Source: Pelecanus crispus
Taxonomy: Eukaryota; Chordata; Aves; Pelecaniformes; Pelecanidae
Assembly: GCF_030463565.1 (NCBI RefSeq)
Contig: NC_134655.1
Span: 2,492,372-2,556,371, forward strand
Reading direction: 5' to 3'
Length of the DNA: 64,000 nucleotides
Part shown: piece after piece, positions 1 to 13,700 of the stretch
How positions within the stretch are numbered: position 1 is the first letter of the stretch
How the letters are laid out: every line of letters starts with the position of its first letter
The notes under the pieces: generated by a model
What the model saw: the letters and a program-made list of their open reading frames with translations, nothing else
Databases searched by the model: none
What the model was told of the DNA's origin: nothing
Made by a program: the position numbers and the translations under genes

Positions 1-3000
1 GCCATTCTGGCTACAGAGGGAAATGCTAGAGGTATTTTACCTACAATTAACACACACACACATATTTAACTTAGAGACTGAAAAAGGTTCAAGGAGAAAA
101 GCATCCTCACATTGGCCATTTAAAAAGAATTATGCTTGCATACTAGAGAAGGGGAAAACAAAACAAAACAATAAAGATTTCCAGATTTAGACTTCAAAAG
201 GTAAGAATACAGAGGAAAACTTTGTCTTTTGTACTGATATACAACAATTTAGCACCTCATTCTAGCTAAGTGCACAGAACCCTGGCCCCAGGGTTTTGCA
301 GGATCAAGTTCATAGCTACCTATTTTAATCACATTTCCATGACACAGTTTGATTTATTAAAATTTTTAAAAGGAAAAATAAAAAAAAGTCCTTCAAGAAA
401 GAACTTTAAGAAAAGAAATATATCTGAACACAACTTCTTTCTCTTTAAAATTATTTAAACATCATTCAAAGAGAGGGGGATCTGGCAAAATGACCTGTTT
501 TATCTTGTTTACATGTAGAAGAGTTATTGAGGAAGATAAGTGACCACTTTGAAGATCTGCCCCATTTCTGTTCCAGTTTGCTGAAAGCATGCTTGCTATA
601 GGTTGCTATGTGTTTCCAATCAGAAGTTGTTAAGTACACAAAATAAGGCTGGATTTTATTTGCAGAAGCACATGTTCAAAGGTTAAAATTTATTGCTCCA
701 AAAGCAGTATCTATAAACCAGGGCAATACCTTAGAGATTATTAACCTTCTAGTTATGCTACTGATTAAGTAGTACAATTTTTTTGTAAAACTCACCAGCA
801 ATCTATTCAACTAAATATTTTCAATGTGCTTTAATCCTTTAAACAGTTGCCCACCAAAACCAAAAGCAAGCTATTTTTCTCTAAGAAGCTTGTGTAGGGC
901 TGTTGCTTAGACGCTGCTGGATTGTGTATAATTAAAAATAAGAAAGACATAAAATTGCGGCCAAATCAACTGAAAGTATTTTGGTCCAAGATTGTGAGTC
1001 ACGAAATACTGGTGCCAGTCCTCAGAATAATACTCACTTTCTTCCTGACTTTGGGTATACCACATAACCTGTCACTTTTATCACATCTAAAAACTAGGGA
1101 CACTAAAGCAGAGTTGCTGTGAAGATTGATTGGTTGTTAGCAAAGTGCCTTGAAGAAGAAAAGCATACCTTAGACTACATCACAAGAGTATCTAAGCCCT
1201 TAATCCCAATTGTGATTAAAAGAACGATCAAGGTATGTCCGATTTTCAGAGGAATTCACTAACCTTTAAACCCCGTTACCCAGCGAGAGCTGTCATCTAT
1301 ATGGTACAAAAAAAAATTAAGAAGGGCATAGCAAACAAGACCTTCTACAAAAACTTCATGCAACTAAGCAAGGTATACAATTCAAAATGACATTTCTAAA
1401 ACAAAAAACTTCAGATGTGCAGTATCTGCAATTGCTTAGGGGTTATGCAATCATTAACGTACATACGAGAGGGCATCGAGTATGTGCTACCTTCTACCCA
1501 AGGAGCAGATTCAAAAATACATTCATTCTGGATGTTAACATAGAAATTAAAAAGCACTCCTACTTTAGCACCCTTATTGGGTTTGCTGGTGCAGTACAGG
1601 CTTACTCCAACTCAAGCTTTCACACCCAGAGCGTATGCTGAAATGATGCGTCCCTGCGAATGACTTACACAGCCAGTCACGTTTTGGAACGGCACTGGAC
1701 GTTGCTAGTTGGACACAACATTGTGCAAACCTCACTATGTAAAAGAATAGACACAAATTTTACGATTAAAATGTTTGCCAGCTGTTTTCATACTCAAAGA
1801 GCACAAATACTTTCTCGGGCCTTTTGTAACAAACTCTGTTCTAAGAGGTATCACAATAAATGGAAAGGCTTAATTTAAGATACACCTTGCTTGTTCTTGG
1901 TCTTCTAAGCCACAATAAAATACAGTCACTTTAAGGCAGGACAGACTTTATAATATAGACACTAATCTCTCTAACCTGGGAGTATGAAAAAGGGTTAAAT
2001 TTGTGCAACAGAAATGCCAGTCTGCCAGGAATATGAACCGTGCATATGGCAAGAATAGCAAACAGTAAAGGCAATCAATTCCTTTGTCACCTCGTGAAAG
2101 ACAGACCACACCAAAAAACATCTCAAGGACTCAGTAGTGAACGCCCAATCTAGCTACACGCTGGTCAGCATGAATTACTTACAGTAAGCGGGAGCCCTAC
2201 ACTACGTGACTCGGGAAGGAAACCACATAAATAACAACAGAGGATTTGCTGTTCATTTTCATGGTTCTGTGAAAAAGAATCAATTTAACCTGGAGTTCAC
2301 ATGTGGGCTCTGTAGCTCCTGCCCTATTAAGTCTGCTTGTTGAGCAGTAGGACATACTCTTACTACTGTCAGTATTGATTTTGTAGCAGATTTTAAGTTA
2401 TTTAAATTTCGGAATAGTAAGACCCTGCTTTAGCTCCAGACCATTCTTTCCTGGCAAATACAACACTGATGCAGATCACACATGAAATATATTATCACAA
2501 CTTTTAATAAAAGGCAGGCGTTAACATTAAGAAATGAAAGATTAGTCATTGTTAGCAGCAGAAAAACAGTAGTGGAATAGATAGATGGGTAAATACAATC
2601 ACTGTGCTCCCAACAAGGCACTTTTCATCGTTTTTCAAAAGGATTTACTAACAACCAAAATTTCAGAGCGTGGAATTAAAAATGAAACCACTGAGGAAGG
2701 CTTCACGGACAACTGACATTTTTATTTCTACTGTTGGTCTCTTATAAAAAAAAAATACACATTAGGGATGAGAGAGACACACAGCACACTGACACTTGTG
2801 GTATTTCCCTTTTTCTTTTTCCCTGGAAGAACTCAGTTCAGCAAGTGAAAATAGCTCAGCTACCATTGCTCTTTCAGCTCTCTAGGTTGTGCCACATCTG
2901 TCAATACAGAGATACAGTTTGGCATGTTCTTGCATTTCAAGCCCTGAAAATGAGACCTAACTAGGACGCTGCATATTAAACCAGCCCAATTAAAAAGGGT

Positions 3001-6000
3001 AAGTAAAATTTTCAGACGCTTTGTGTTTGTAGAAGCTTCAAGTGAAATCAAGAGCAGTCTCTTTAGCTGCATTTTAAAATTTTAAAACTATCTGCCTTCC
3101 TTCATGACTAGTGGGGTTTTTTTCCAACAGAACTGACCTCAGTTGACAGCATGCCACGTACTGACTGACTTTTCCTCAAGATTTATACAGCTGACTATTC
3201 GTTTTAGGAGGAATGGGCATGTGTGCAAAGCCCAGACTGAATAAAGGGTCAGTAACACCTCCGAAACACTGCATTAAAACTATCAGCAATACATAGTTCA
3301 CTAACAAAGTCCTTAGCTAGCCATTCCATTGAAATTCCAAGCATGCAGTTATAAAGGCACGGGCAAGAAGCATTCCTAAGCCTGATGTTACTGATGTGTT
3401 ATTAGTGTGGTCATCTGGAGGCAAGAAAACAAACATCTATTCCTATCACCTCAGCCAGCACGGGACATGCTAAGCTCACCTGCTTTTTTTGCCTCAGAAA
3501 CAAAACCCCAAATAGATTTCATATAATTTTCGAGCTTCAAGGATGGACAGATTTGTTTCTTCTTATCTCCATATAAAAGGAAGAGTAACTTTATGAGTAA
3601 GGGCTCCTAATAAAAACTATCACAGGTATAAACACCTTTAATAGAAGTTATTGTTGTACAGGCCAGTTTTAATCTACCAGTAGTCCCTGAAATTGCAGTT
3701 AAATAGCTGTCATTAAAACATTTAATTGCACATTTATGATTATATTATTATTATCCAGTCTGGAAACACTCTTTGGAAGAGCACGTATACCATAGTATAC
3801 CATCTACATCGCCTGTACAAACAAAACTTTAATAGTTTCATGGTTATCACCATGCTTGTTGTTATTGCCAGATTTTCATCAACCACTTGTTAGAAACCTA
3901 GAAAATTTTCTTCCCCAAAGATGTCAAAGTACATTTAATTTTACACACATACAACTCCACCTCAACAAACACTGAAGCGACTCTTGCGAACGCTGGCTAA
4001 GTGGATAAAGGATACATAGCAATTTAACAGGTGGAGGAAAAAAATGGAAAAGTATAACCTTGGACTTCAGTTATTCTGGTAATCCATCTCTCTGAAGTAT
4101 TGCCAAAGAGCAAGCACTCTTGCTGCCAATACCACACAGATCTTTCCTGTTCTGTCCTTATCGCCCACTGCAGAAAATGGCATAAATACAAACCTCCATA
4201 CGGACGAGATTTCAGGATGTCTAGCCCACTACCTCAGAACTGCTTTTGCTTTCCCACCACCCCAGCAAGTCAGGAGAGGGGCCCCGGTAACACGACAGCT
4301 CCACAAGCACTTTAAACAGGCACAGACAGCACCACAGCCCTTCCTCTACCACCAGCAACTCATTGCCATCCCCTCAGTGCAAATACGGACAAGGCAAGGA
4401 CAGTTCACTTTTTTCCCCTCCCCTATTTTTTTTTTTTTTTGGACAGCAATGCCCACTAAGTGTGTTCCTGGAGCTACAGTAACTACAGTAAGTTACTACT
4501 ATACACTGAAGATGCAGTGGTTCTGTGGCTCTGAAGCTACTGACATGCTGGATCTGAGCAGGAAGGACACATGCGTGGCCAAGAAATGCCTCTTGCGAAG
4601 GCAGACTCGGATTAACAGTCAATTAGCTCTCCAAAAACATCAACACCAAAATTTTGGCAGCCTCAAACTACTAGGCTACATGCAAAGGTATGGTTCCTTT
4701 TTAATACATCCACATGGTTCTGTTACACAAAATGGGAGGCATAAGTCAGGGTGCAGAAGATCATTTGAATGTTGCCATTTTAGTTATCTTACTCTCACTT
4801 TGGTGTTAAAAATCTGCAGTCCTACCCAGCAATCTTATCCTGCCATGTAAATCTTTTTAAACAAAATGCCTTACTCAAAGCTTACTATTGTTAGCCGATA
4901 TCAAATCAGTGTAGCAATTTGCCATCAGCGTATCTTGATCTAATTACGTTCTGGAAAGAATCGAAATAGATCTAAAGAAAATTCAGATAATGGAACAGGC
5001 AAAACAAGAAAGGGAAAGGAGGAGCATAAACAAAAGATAAAAGAAGAACAGAGAATAAAGGATAAAGCTCCGAGATACAAAAAAATAGGATTAGGTGATA
5101 GTGAAATTGTGGGGGGTATGCACAGAGGCATCCCATAAAGAAAGAGGAAGACCAGGGATTAAAAATGTTACCATCATCTAACACATTCTATGAAATTAAA
5201 TGTCATTCACTGAGATGTGAAAATCGTGCGCTTAGAAGTCAAACGACGTGTCTGATCTGAAATCTATGAGCAGCCAATGTTCATTCGTACTATGTCAATG
5301 GATTTCAGATACAGCCAACGGAGACAAAACTTCACCCTCCTACGATCTGCCTATGACTGACAGCTCTGCGTAACATTTTGCAACACATTGGAATTTAACT
5401 GCTGGCATAATGCTCACAAATAGGCCAAAGACGCCAAGGATACTTCCAGTATAGGAAACACAACTTGTTTAACTTGGATGATGCTCAGTGGAGTTCTTTG
5501 TGCTTTTTCGTACACATCAGTACTAAAAAGTCTGTGGGCTTTCAAAAATTGTATTACAACTCCTTTTCTTCCAAGATGAAGGGAACAAGAGTCTGTTCTA
5601 AGGGTACACCAATTACAGAAGGCCTCACTTTTTCCATGTCCTATCCCATGATGCAACTTACCTCAACATTCTCAGGATCCCAAGGACTAATAAAGAAATC
5701 TGTAAATATAACAAAATTAATTATAAAGATTTTGCTGCACTTCTCAGTAAAAATTCTTTCCCTCCCTGCCAAAAAAACCCCCAACCCTACACCAAAACAA
5801 AAAAACAGAAGAGGAATATCTTTCCTCTCTTTAAGTACACACTTAGAATCCTTTAGTACTGGAATTAGAAGGGATGTGTGAATATGAGTAGTGTCACAAT
5901 ACAAAGGATACTGAATGAAAAACCACACCTTTGTCAAGGGAAACAACTCATTGTAATTTGCACCTCTTTTGCAAGCATGCCCCTTGACAAATAGCTCACT

Positions 6001-7110
6001 GCAAAGAAAACCATCCAGGATAAAAACATATCAAATTCACTCTACAAATTGTAGCTAGACAACCATACAGAGGCAATTCTCAGGTCATAAGGTACGGTTT
6101 AGTTCTCCCATGTTAATATCAAGCTTTTAGTAACAACATATAAAACCACCTTCAGAATATTTTTTCTCAGTGGGAACACTTACGTTGACCTATAGAGTAC
6201 CCATGTGTCAGGCGCTTTACAGAAAAGCATCAAGGCAGTTCTGAGCCACTAACTTGACAACCCAGACGTTTCTCACTGCTGACTGCACTTACCTAAGCTG
6301 CCACCACTGAAAACAGGCTACTCTACAGCAGTTTCAGAGGAAGGAACCCAGCCTTCCAGGCAGATAAAGGTTGTCTTCAGTCTGAAACAGAAGCCAACAA
6401 TATTACCGGGCCTAATCAAAGACGTTTTTCAATACCGTTTACAGTCACTTTCTTTGTACTTCTGGCACCATCTCTGTTGGGAAGATTTATTGTCTGCTTT
6501 TTAAATTTATCAGTTTGCAATGGCCACCAGATGAAGGGATCTCTTTAAATCACTCTGTATGGGGAGAGTGTGAACATGTGCATTACAGTTAGAGCCTTAA
6601 TTTCTCCCATGCTGGAAAACCACTTACAAACATCAATAATGAGAGGAAAATATTTGAGACGGTTATATTCAAGACATGCTGTTTAAAAGGTGCTCTGTGA
6701 TCTGAAGTTACTGCCTTACAGTTATTCAAATTGACTGTGTCCCTTAATTTAAGTAGTAAAAATGAGATTTTTTTTTTTTTTTTTTTGAGTATCTGAGAAA
6801 TTAAGAGAGTAACAGATTTACTTCTTGATTGATAACACATCACAAAAATAAAGGTTTCGGACAAGAATCATTTGAACACCAAACATTGCTATTATAGTTA
6901 CCACTGTCTTTTCTTAAAAAAGGGTCTATTTACTAAGTTACAAATACAAGCAGCTGTTGCATCATCTTACAGTCCTGGAATTGCTGTTGGGTATCAGGAA
7001 GGGTAATAGGACTGATAAAAGTTCTCTAAAAGAGAAAGCACCAGAACTAGCAGAAAGGTGGGGTTGGTCAGCCCTTCATTTGAATGTAAATGTAATTATG
7101 AGGCAGGCAG
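1..7110. other. AT-rich non-coding flank upstream of CDX4
   Basis: I find no recognisable exon on either strand in this stretch. The longest open frames (for example 4377-4850) run through a poly(T) tract and show no family motif or flanking splice signals. The stretch contains short simple repeats: a CA run near 50-62, a T run at 4426-4440, an A/C-rich tract near 5770-5806 and a T run near 6770-6786. Part of it could be the untranslated end of a neighbouring minus-strand gene whose coding exons lie outside the window, but nothing here proves that. Confidence 0.5.
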
Positions 7111-7116
7111 TTAGGC

Positions 7117-7124
7117 TGACGTCA
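7117..7124 (+). promoter_or_regulatory. Consensus CRE palindrome upstream of CDX4
   Basis: A perfect TGACGTCA palindrome lies 189 bp upstream of the CDX4 start codon. This is the full cAMP-response element bound by CREB/ATF proteins. It sits between an AT-rich TAATTA-type homeobox-like stretch (about 7090-7100) and a CACCTG E-box (7155-7160). The motif match is direct; its use in vivo is inferred from position. Confidence 0.4.
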
Positions 7125-7172
7125 GACAAGATCTTGGTAAACCATTACCACCAGCACCTGGTAACACAGTTG

Positions 7173-7182
7173 ATAATAAAAG
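7173..7182 (+). promoter_or_regulatory. TATA-like box of CDX4
   Basis: ATAATAAAAG is the best TATA-like sequence in the 200 bp before the CDX4 start codon. It would place transcription start near 7200-7210 and give a 5' UTR of about 100 bases. No CpG island covers this promoter, which fits a tissue-restricted TATA-type promoter and contrasts with the CHIC1 and FIP1L2 promoters. The evidence is positional only. Confidence 0.25.
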
Positions 7183-7312
7183 AGGATGAAGTAGAAGATT
7201 CCAAGCAGAGTGGCATTATTAAGAGAAAACCAAACACAATTATTTTTAAGCAGCGAAAGAAAATACGGAAGAGCAAGATGTTGTGACAACGTATTTACAA
7301 TCTGTGACAATC

Positions 7313-7745
7313 ATGTACGTGAGCTCTCTCTTGGAAAAAGAGAACAGCATGTATCCAGGATCTGCAAGGTGCAGCAGCAACAACCTGCCAGTGCAAAACT
7401 TTGTGTCCACTCCACCCTATTCCGACTACATGGGATATCATCATGTGCCAACTCTGGACGCCCATGGACAGCCACCGGGAACCTGGGGATCTCACTATGG
7501 CCCGCAGAGGGAGGACTGGAACGCTTACGGCCCAGGACCTTCCAGCACCGTTGCTGCTGCACAGATCAATGGCTCATCTCCTGGACAGGTCTCCTACGGT
7601 TCTGCTGATTACAGCTCCCTCCATCCTGCTGCAGCTGGGGGGTTACCTCCTGTAGAAACAGTTAATACACAGCAAATCTCTCCCAACAGCCAAAGGCACA
7701 GCTCTTACGAATGGATGAGGAAAACGGTGCAAGCTAACACCACTG
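7313..7745 (+). CDS. CDX4: CDX4 coding exon 1
   Basis: This exon encodes the N-terminal activation region and hexapeptide (144 codons plus 1 base). The donor is G|GTAAGT-like at 7746-7747. Reading through the donor adds a short tail of about 20 residues before a stop near 7811, so splicing here is needed for a homeodomain protein. Confidence 0.95.
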
Positions 7746-10700
7746 GTAAGTGCACATTCAACTTCCAACCTGAGAAAGCATCTTCTGCTATCACTGATCT
7801 TACAAATAATTAACTTTACTTGAAGCACATAGGTTGGTGGGTCATTTATGACATTTATTTAACCTACTGCTGTTTAATGCAGTTTTAACTAAATTTGCAC
7901 TGGTTTCACTTTCATCCCATAAAGGCTTTATAGGGTTACTATAGTGGAACGGCTGCTGTGTTTAGATATGGCTGCATCTCACTCAAGTCCGGGAATCTTT
8001 GTTATAACATTCTGTAAAACATTTTGGATGAAAAACATGATACTCTTGAGAATGTTATGGAACAATGAATGCAGCAACATTTAACAGTTACGGGCAAAAC
8101 CACTACGTAATTATTTTGTGCCGCAAGGTAAATATCAAAATAAAATCAGGTCGATCTTTTTAAATCTTTACAGACTTTTCAAGCTTTTAAAGAAAATTGT
8201 GCTCTGGTCCAACCACAGTGATTATGCAATTTGCTGCTGTTGTTCCTGTGCCTTTTATTTTTCTACCTAGATTCATTAGGTGAGAAGAAATATTCCTAGA
8301 GAAGTAATCTGACTGAAATAATCAGCGTAGACTATTTTGTTTGCAGACCACATACCTCATCAGTTAAGCTTCCTTTTCATTTAGTTTCAAATTGGTTTTA
8401 CAGTATTTTTCTCACGTACCAGAATTTTGCAGCTTGCCACAATGACACAATTAAAAATCAACTTTCTTGCAAGTGTCACTCATTGATGCGCCTTTTTTTG
8501 TCACAAGCTGCATGCCAGATGAACCTTTCAGTGTATATTCCCAAGGTGTAAATTGGGTGTAGCAAGGTTTGCTAAATCTATTGTTAAGGTTAAAAGTAGT
8601 AAGTGTGTGTCAGAAAGCATCAAAGAAAATGTTCGAAAGAAAGAAGATCAGTTACAATTGGAGCAATCTTAGAAGACACAGAAACTCAGCACTGCCGCTT
8701 CAGACACTATCCTCCTTCAAATGTTATTTGAAGTTATTACTCAAGAGCAAAATTAGTCCGGTGATTGTTTCTTAGTTATAACGCAGCTACACAGTTTTCC
8801 CACTGTTACTAATACAAAATGCCTAGTGAACATTAAGATATCACAATGCCATCCTTCCACTTGGAGCCTCTACAAAGGTCTTCAAAGCCAAGCAGATTTA
8901 TAGTTTTTTCCCCCTTATGTATACTCATGTAAATCAGCAGTAACTTCATTAACATCATTGGAGATTTCCAGGTGTAGAAGTGATGCAAGACTTGAGTGTA
9001 GACCACATTCAATGGAGACCACTGAATGTCAATGAGGCAACCCTGCCTCTGTCCTGTTGTCACTGAATTTTAAATGTGCTAGCATTCTTAAAGAATAAAA
9101 CAGACTTAAAATCTAAATCCTAGTTTTACACTTATTGCACAGACATAGAAGACCCTGAAAGGTTTCTCGCACGTTTGCTCAGCTTCATAAAATAGATATG
9201 CAATTCAGAAGAGCAGTTGTGTGCTTAAATTCATCTCTAGTCTGAAAAGCGCTTACGCAGAATTTACACACACGCCGCAATCCTTTATGAACAATACTGG
9301 ACAGGTGAATCAGGGCCTGTCAACAGATACATGTCCTGAGGCTGTGCATTCCTGGAGCCCAGTCCTTTGAAGTGCTAAAAACAGCTCAGGACTTCACAGA
9401 ATTGGGCTCAAGGCATCAACCTAGCTTAAAAAAAAAGGGGTTGGGAGAGTAAAGCACAAATGTGGTGTTTTGCAAAACCAGAAAAGTACCAAATAGATTT
9501 GGCTTTTCATGGGTGTTTTTAAAATAATGTTAACTGTAAAAGCTGGAAAATTTTAATACCGACACATAAAAAGTTGTGAAAAATGAAATTCAAACAAATA
9601 ACGACAAGGCTAAAATTATGCATATAACAGCTACATATTAACTTATCAATACTTTCTCTAGAAGATAATCTAAGAAAACTTACTTGATGCCATTATAACC
9701 ACTCTTTGAAACAGACTGGTGCTCTGTTTTTCCTTATTGCCATAAAACTATTCATGCTATCAAAGTAGCTACTGGCTCCTCTCCTTGAATATTATCGCTG
9801 CTTAGTAAAGTTCATTGCACTAAAATTTCAGAATTACAGCCCTAAAGTTTACAAATATATTTATACACACAAATATGTGTATGTTCTTAACTTCACCAGT
9901 GGCATGTACTCACATCGATGTACGTGAGCAGCATGGAATAACAGACATCAAAACATATGGAATTAAATGAAGCAGCCTACCGAAATACTGTCCTAAAGAC
10001 AATGGGAATTATTTTTGAGGAGGGGATGTTAATGGGAATTTTTCCCCCTCTATTTAAACTCCAGTAAATACACTACATTCTGCTTCAGTATTTGTATTTA
10101 GCATTTTATACAAAAAACTAAATTGCAGGAAGAGTGAAATGAAAATTTACCTGACCAAGTCAATTCTCAGGGTGAAACAACGTCACAAAGACAGAAAGTA
10201 CTATGTCCTTTCAACAGATAAAATTTGATTTGAAATTATATATCCTCTTACTAAAAGACCATAACTGTATATTCGGAGCCAAACCTTTTTTAATTTCAAA
10301 TACACAGACACTGCAAACACATGAGGCAATAAGAAATTTTAAAAAGCAAACATCAAAAGTGGGCTTGGTAAAGGTATCTTCCCAGACAGGCTATCGAAAT
10401 GAGAAAAAGAACTTCTACAGAATTCCTTACAGTCTGATCCTCTTTTTACTAGAAACCAATAACAAAATGCCCTATCAACTTCAGTTACGCAAGAGCAGAA
10501 CTTCAGACCAATTCATTTCTAAAACCTGTGTAACTGACAGTGTAAAATGTGTATTTTATGGGAGTGAGTAAGCCTTCAAGGCATGAAACTTACTGCAAAG
10601 AAGGTATCTACACAAGGGCCTAGAAAACAGATTTTAAAACTTTATATGAAACGTCATCTGGGAGTGACCCTTCTCAGAAAGGGAATGGTCTTTAAGGGGA

Positions 10701-13700
10701 CTAAACAAAAGGACAACATTATTTCTACATTTTGCAAGATCACCCTCAGCTTTTTTTAACTATAGTCAACACATTTTATGCCTTTGCTTAAACAAGCAGA
10801 CATGTACAAGTAATTCAGATTACATCACAGCAGAAACACAGCCAGAAAGCAAAATAGAAAAGCAGGAAAAAAGGCCAGGCCTCTGCTCTAATGCTAATTT
10901 ATTTTGCTTTGTAAACTAGTTGTGACATCTATTTTCCACTGGCCTACATTGTCTGAGGTTTTGAGGCCTATCTGTCATATTGAGGCAACAGACCCTTTCA
11001 ACACTTCGCTTTGATATGCGGTCTTGTCTCTTCCTTCTCCCTCTTTTCTTCAGGAGTTATATTGCCGGAAAGGGTGATGATTTTCACAGTAAATAAAGAG
11101 GCCTTCTCCTAGCTTTATTGTCTTCAGAAGAAATGCTCTGTGAATTTTATGACCAAGGGGAATGGGGAAAACTACTCCTTTTCTCCACCCCCTCAAATCA
11201 TGGTTATATTTGCTGATTATAGTGAAGCCGGAATAACCCTGTTGAATTTTAACTTGTTTTCAAAGATTACCTTCTAAGCCTTCAGTTTACAAGGAACCTG
11301 AATAGCTATACTATTGTTAACATTATAACTATCACTTAGAGCAAATATTTCAAAGCCAACAATTTGTACCTTGGAAAAAAGTAAGCTCGGTTTGATGATT
11401 ATTTTAGTCCTGCAAATTGAAGCAGGCAAAATCTTGTACACTAGAAGTCAAAGTGGCACAGGATTTGGGAAAACATCCTTCATTATGCATATTTCAAAAT
11501 GTCTTAAGCTGTGTCTACCTCTCACCTTCAGATAAAACTATCGCAGTCTATCCCTCAGTGTTGGTCCAAAATTAAAAGAGAACTGAGGAAAAAATATTCC
11601 TTCATCTACTTCTGTCCTTTTTTTCCTCTGCTAAGATGAAAGAGTCTGACATTTGTTTAGGGCTTGTAAATTCCAAACCAATTGGCTTGTGTTTCTGAAT
11701 GTGAAAGGGGTTCTTGATAAGATCTCCTTGTCGCTCCTTTGTGTGGCGTGTGCTTCATCTTAACACCTCAATGGATTTTAGGGAACCACTTTAAAGGAGT
11801 CTTTGTCCTACAGTTTGTCCCAGAAAACTCACATCAAAAAAAACCTGGGAAGATCAGAAGAAAAAGGAAAACTATCTAGTTGGCTGCTGAAAGTGCAAAG
11901 GAGAACAAATAAGTTGAAAAGTGATCTCTCTGTATTATTATTACATGAAGAATTGTTTAAAAAAGCCTATGAAATGAGAGAGCTCTTCTAAACATCACAA
12001 AGTGCTTCTCTTAACAGTATTCATCCAATATATCTAAGAATATTTCTTTTATACATTAGAGGATGATGCTGAAATCCTTTTACAAGTATTTTATTGCCTC
12101 ATCTTACAAATTGCCAAGTGCCTTCAACTCACAAGGGAAGCTCAGCACAGAGTACCCCCAGTAATAGCTCCACAGGCACTCAGCATCTTGCAAGACTGGA
12201 CCTTTTTGAAAAAGTAAATTCAAATTTTTATTGAACTTATAAACACGTCCTATGGCCACACAAGAGAGAGACAGCATTTCTAGCAGGACATTTCTTTGTG
12301 TTAGAGAGGCAATCTTTAGAAACGCAAATAAAGAATTAGGACGTGGTACAACTAAATGAATTGTGACTGAACTTCAGTCTTGAAATCCTGTGTATTTATG
12401 CCCACATATGCACGGAAGTCACTTCAGTGAGCACTGAAATGAAGCCCCTTGAAATCAAATATAGCCAGCACCAATTACGTACTGCCATAAAATATTTACG
12501 ATGCTTCAGGGCGTTTTTCACTTGAGCTTTACATTTAAAAGTATGTTTACAGAGAGAGGGAGATAAAGAGGCAAAGACAGTTATGATAATCGATACTCAC
12601 TTACTCACTCTGCACCTCATACGCCTTCTCTGTAACACAGAAAACAATCCCATGCAAATACTCTGTAGTTTAACGAATGTCTGTAAAATGTTTGAGATGT
12701 CTGAAAGAAAGATGCTATAGAAAAGCAAATTCAACATATTAATATTATTTCTTTCTTAAACAGGTAAAACAAGAACAAAAGAAAAGTACCGAGTTGTTTA
12801 CACAGATCATCAGAGACTAGAATTAGAAAAGGAATTTCACTGCAACAGATATATTACAATAAGGAGAAAGTCAGAACTTGCAGCAAACCTGGGACTATCT
12901 GAAAGACAGGTACACAGAGACTACCCATCACTCGTACGCACCCGTTCACCAGACACTGTTACTGCCAGAGGGCATGAGCAACATTCACGTTCTGTACCCA
13001 AAAGTAGTGTGAAGGCAGCCATGATAAAGTTTGTGAGTATATTTGACACACAGAGAATACGCTACGCAAACACAAATTAATAAATAGGCTAATTTGACAG
13101 AAAGCTCCAGTTACGGGTAACTAAACATTAGGAATTCATTTATACTAGAAAAAGTACTTACTCTTACGTGCGTAACAGCTTGCTAGACAGTTAGAATTTA
13201 AACAGTTCAGCTTAATATTATCTTAGCTATGTTCTCAATAGTTACAACATTCACCATTTTCTTTCTTCTTGCAGTCACACAAAATAGTGGCCAGAAAAAA
13301 TCCAAAGCACTGGATACATTTCAGCTGTAAGCTTGGAAAATAAAAGCTCAGCATTCAAAGAGCAACCAAATGAGATATCTATGTATTTTTTTGTTACAAA
13401 TTTATTGCCACTATTTCCACAGGCCACATTCTTCCTCAGTCAGATTTCAGCACATTTTAAGGAGCTTTTACAGCCTTTGATTTTCAAGTTGGGATTTCTT
13501 TTTGCTATTATGTTCACAGGTACTTCACCTATAGTAGTAGTTCACACCCACTACATATAGGATCCTTTAGGCTATAACATTCGGTGCCAAATTTTTATGC
13601 CTATTATACACGTGTACGTAGCCAATTGGGGAAATTTTCAAGCACATGCATAGACCCACTGCTTCTTTGGAAAGCAGCTCTACATTCATTCATATCAAGC

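Noticed and set aside
4377-4850. 157-codon open frame upstream of CDX4
   Set aside because: Starts at a non-ATG codon, reads through a poly(T) run as poly-Phe, and has no conserved motif.
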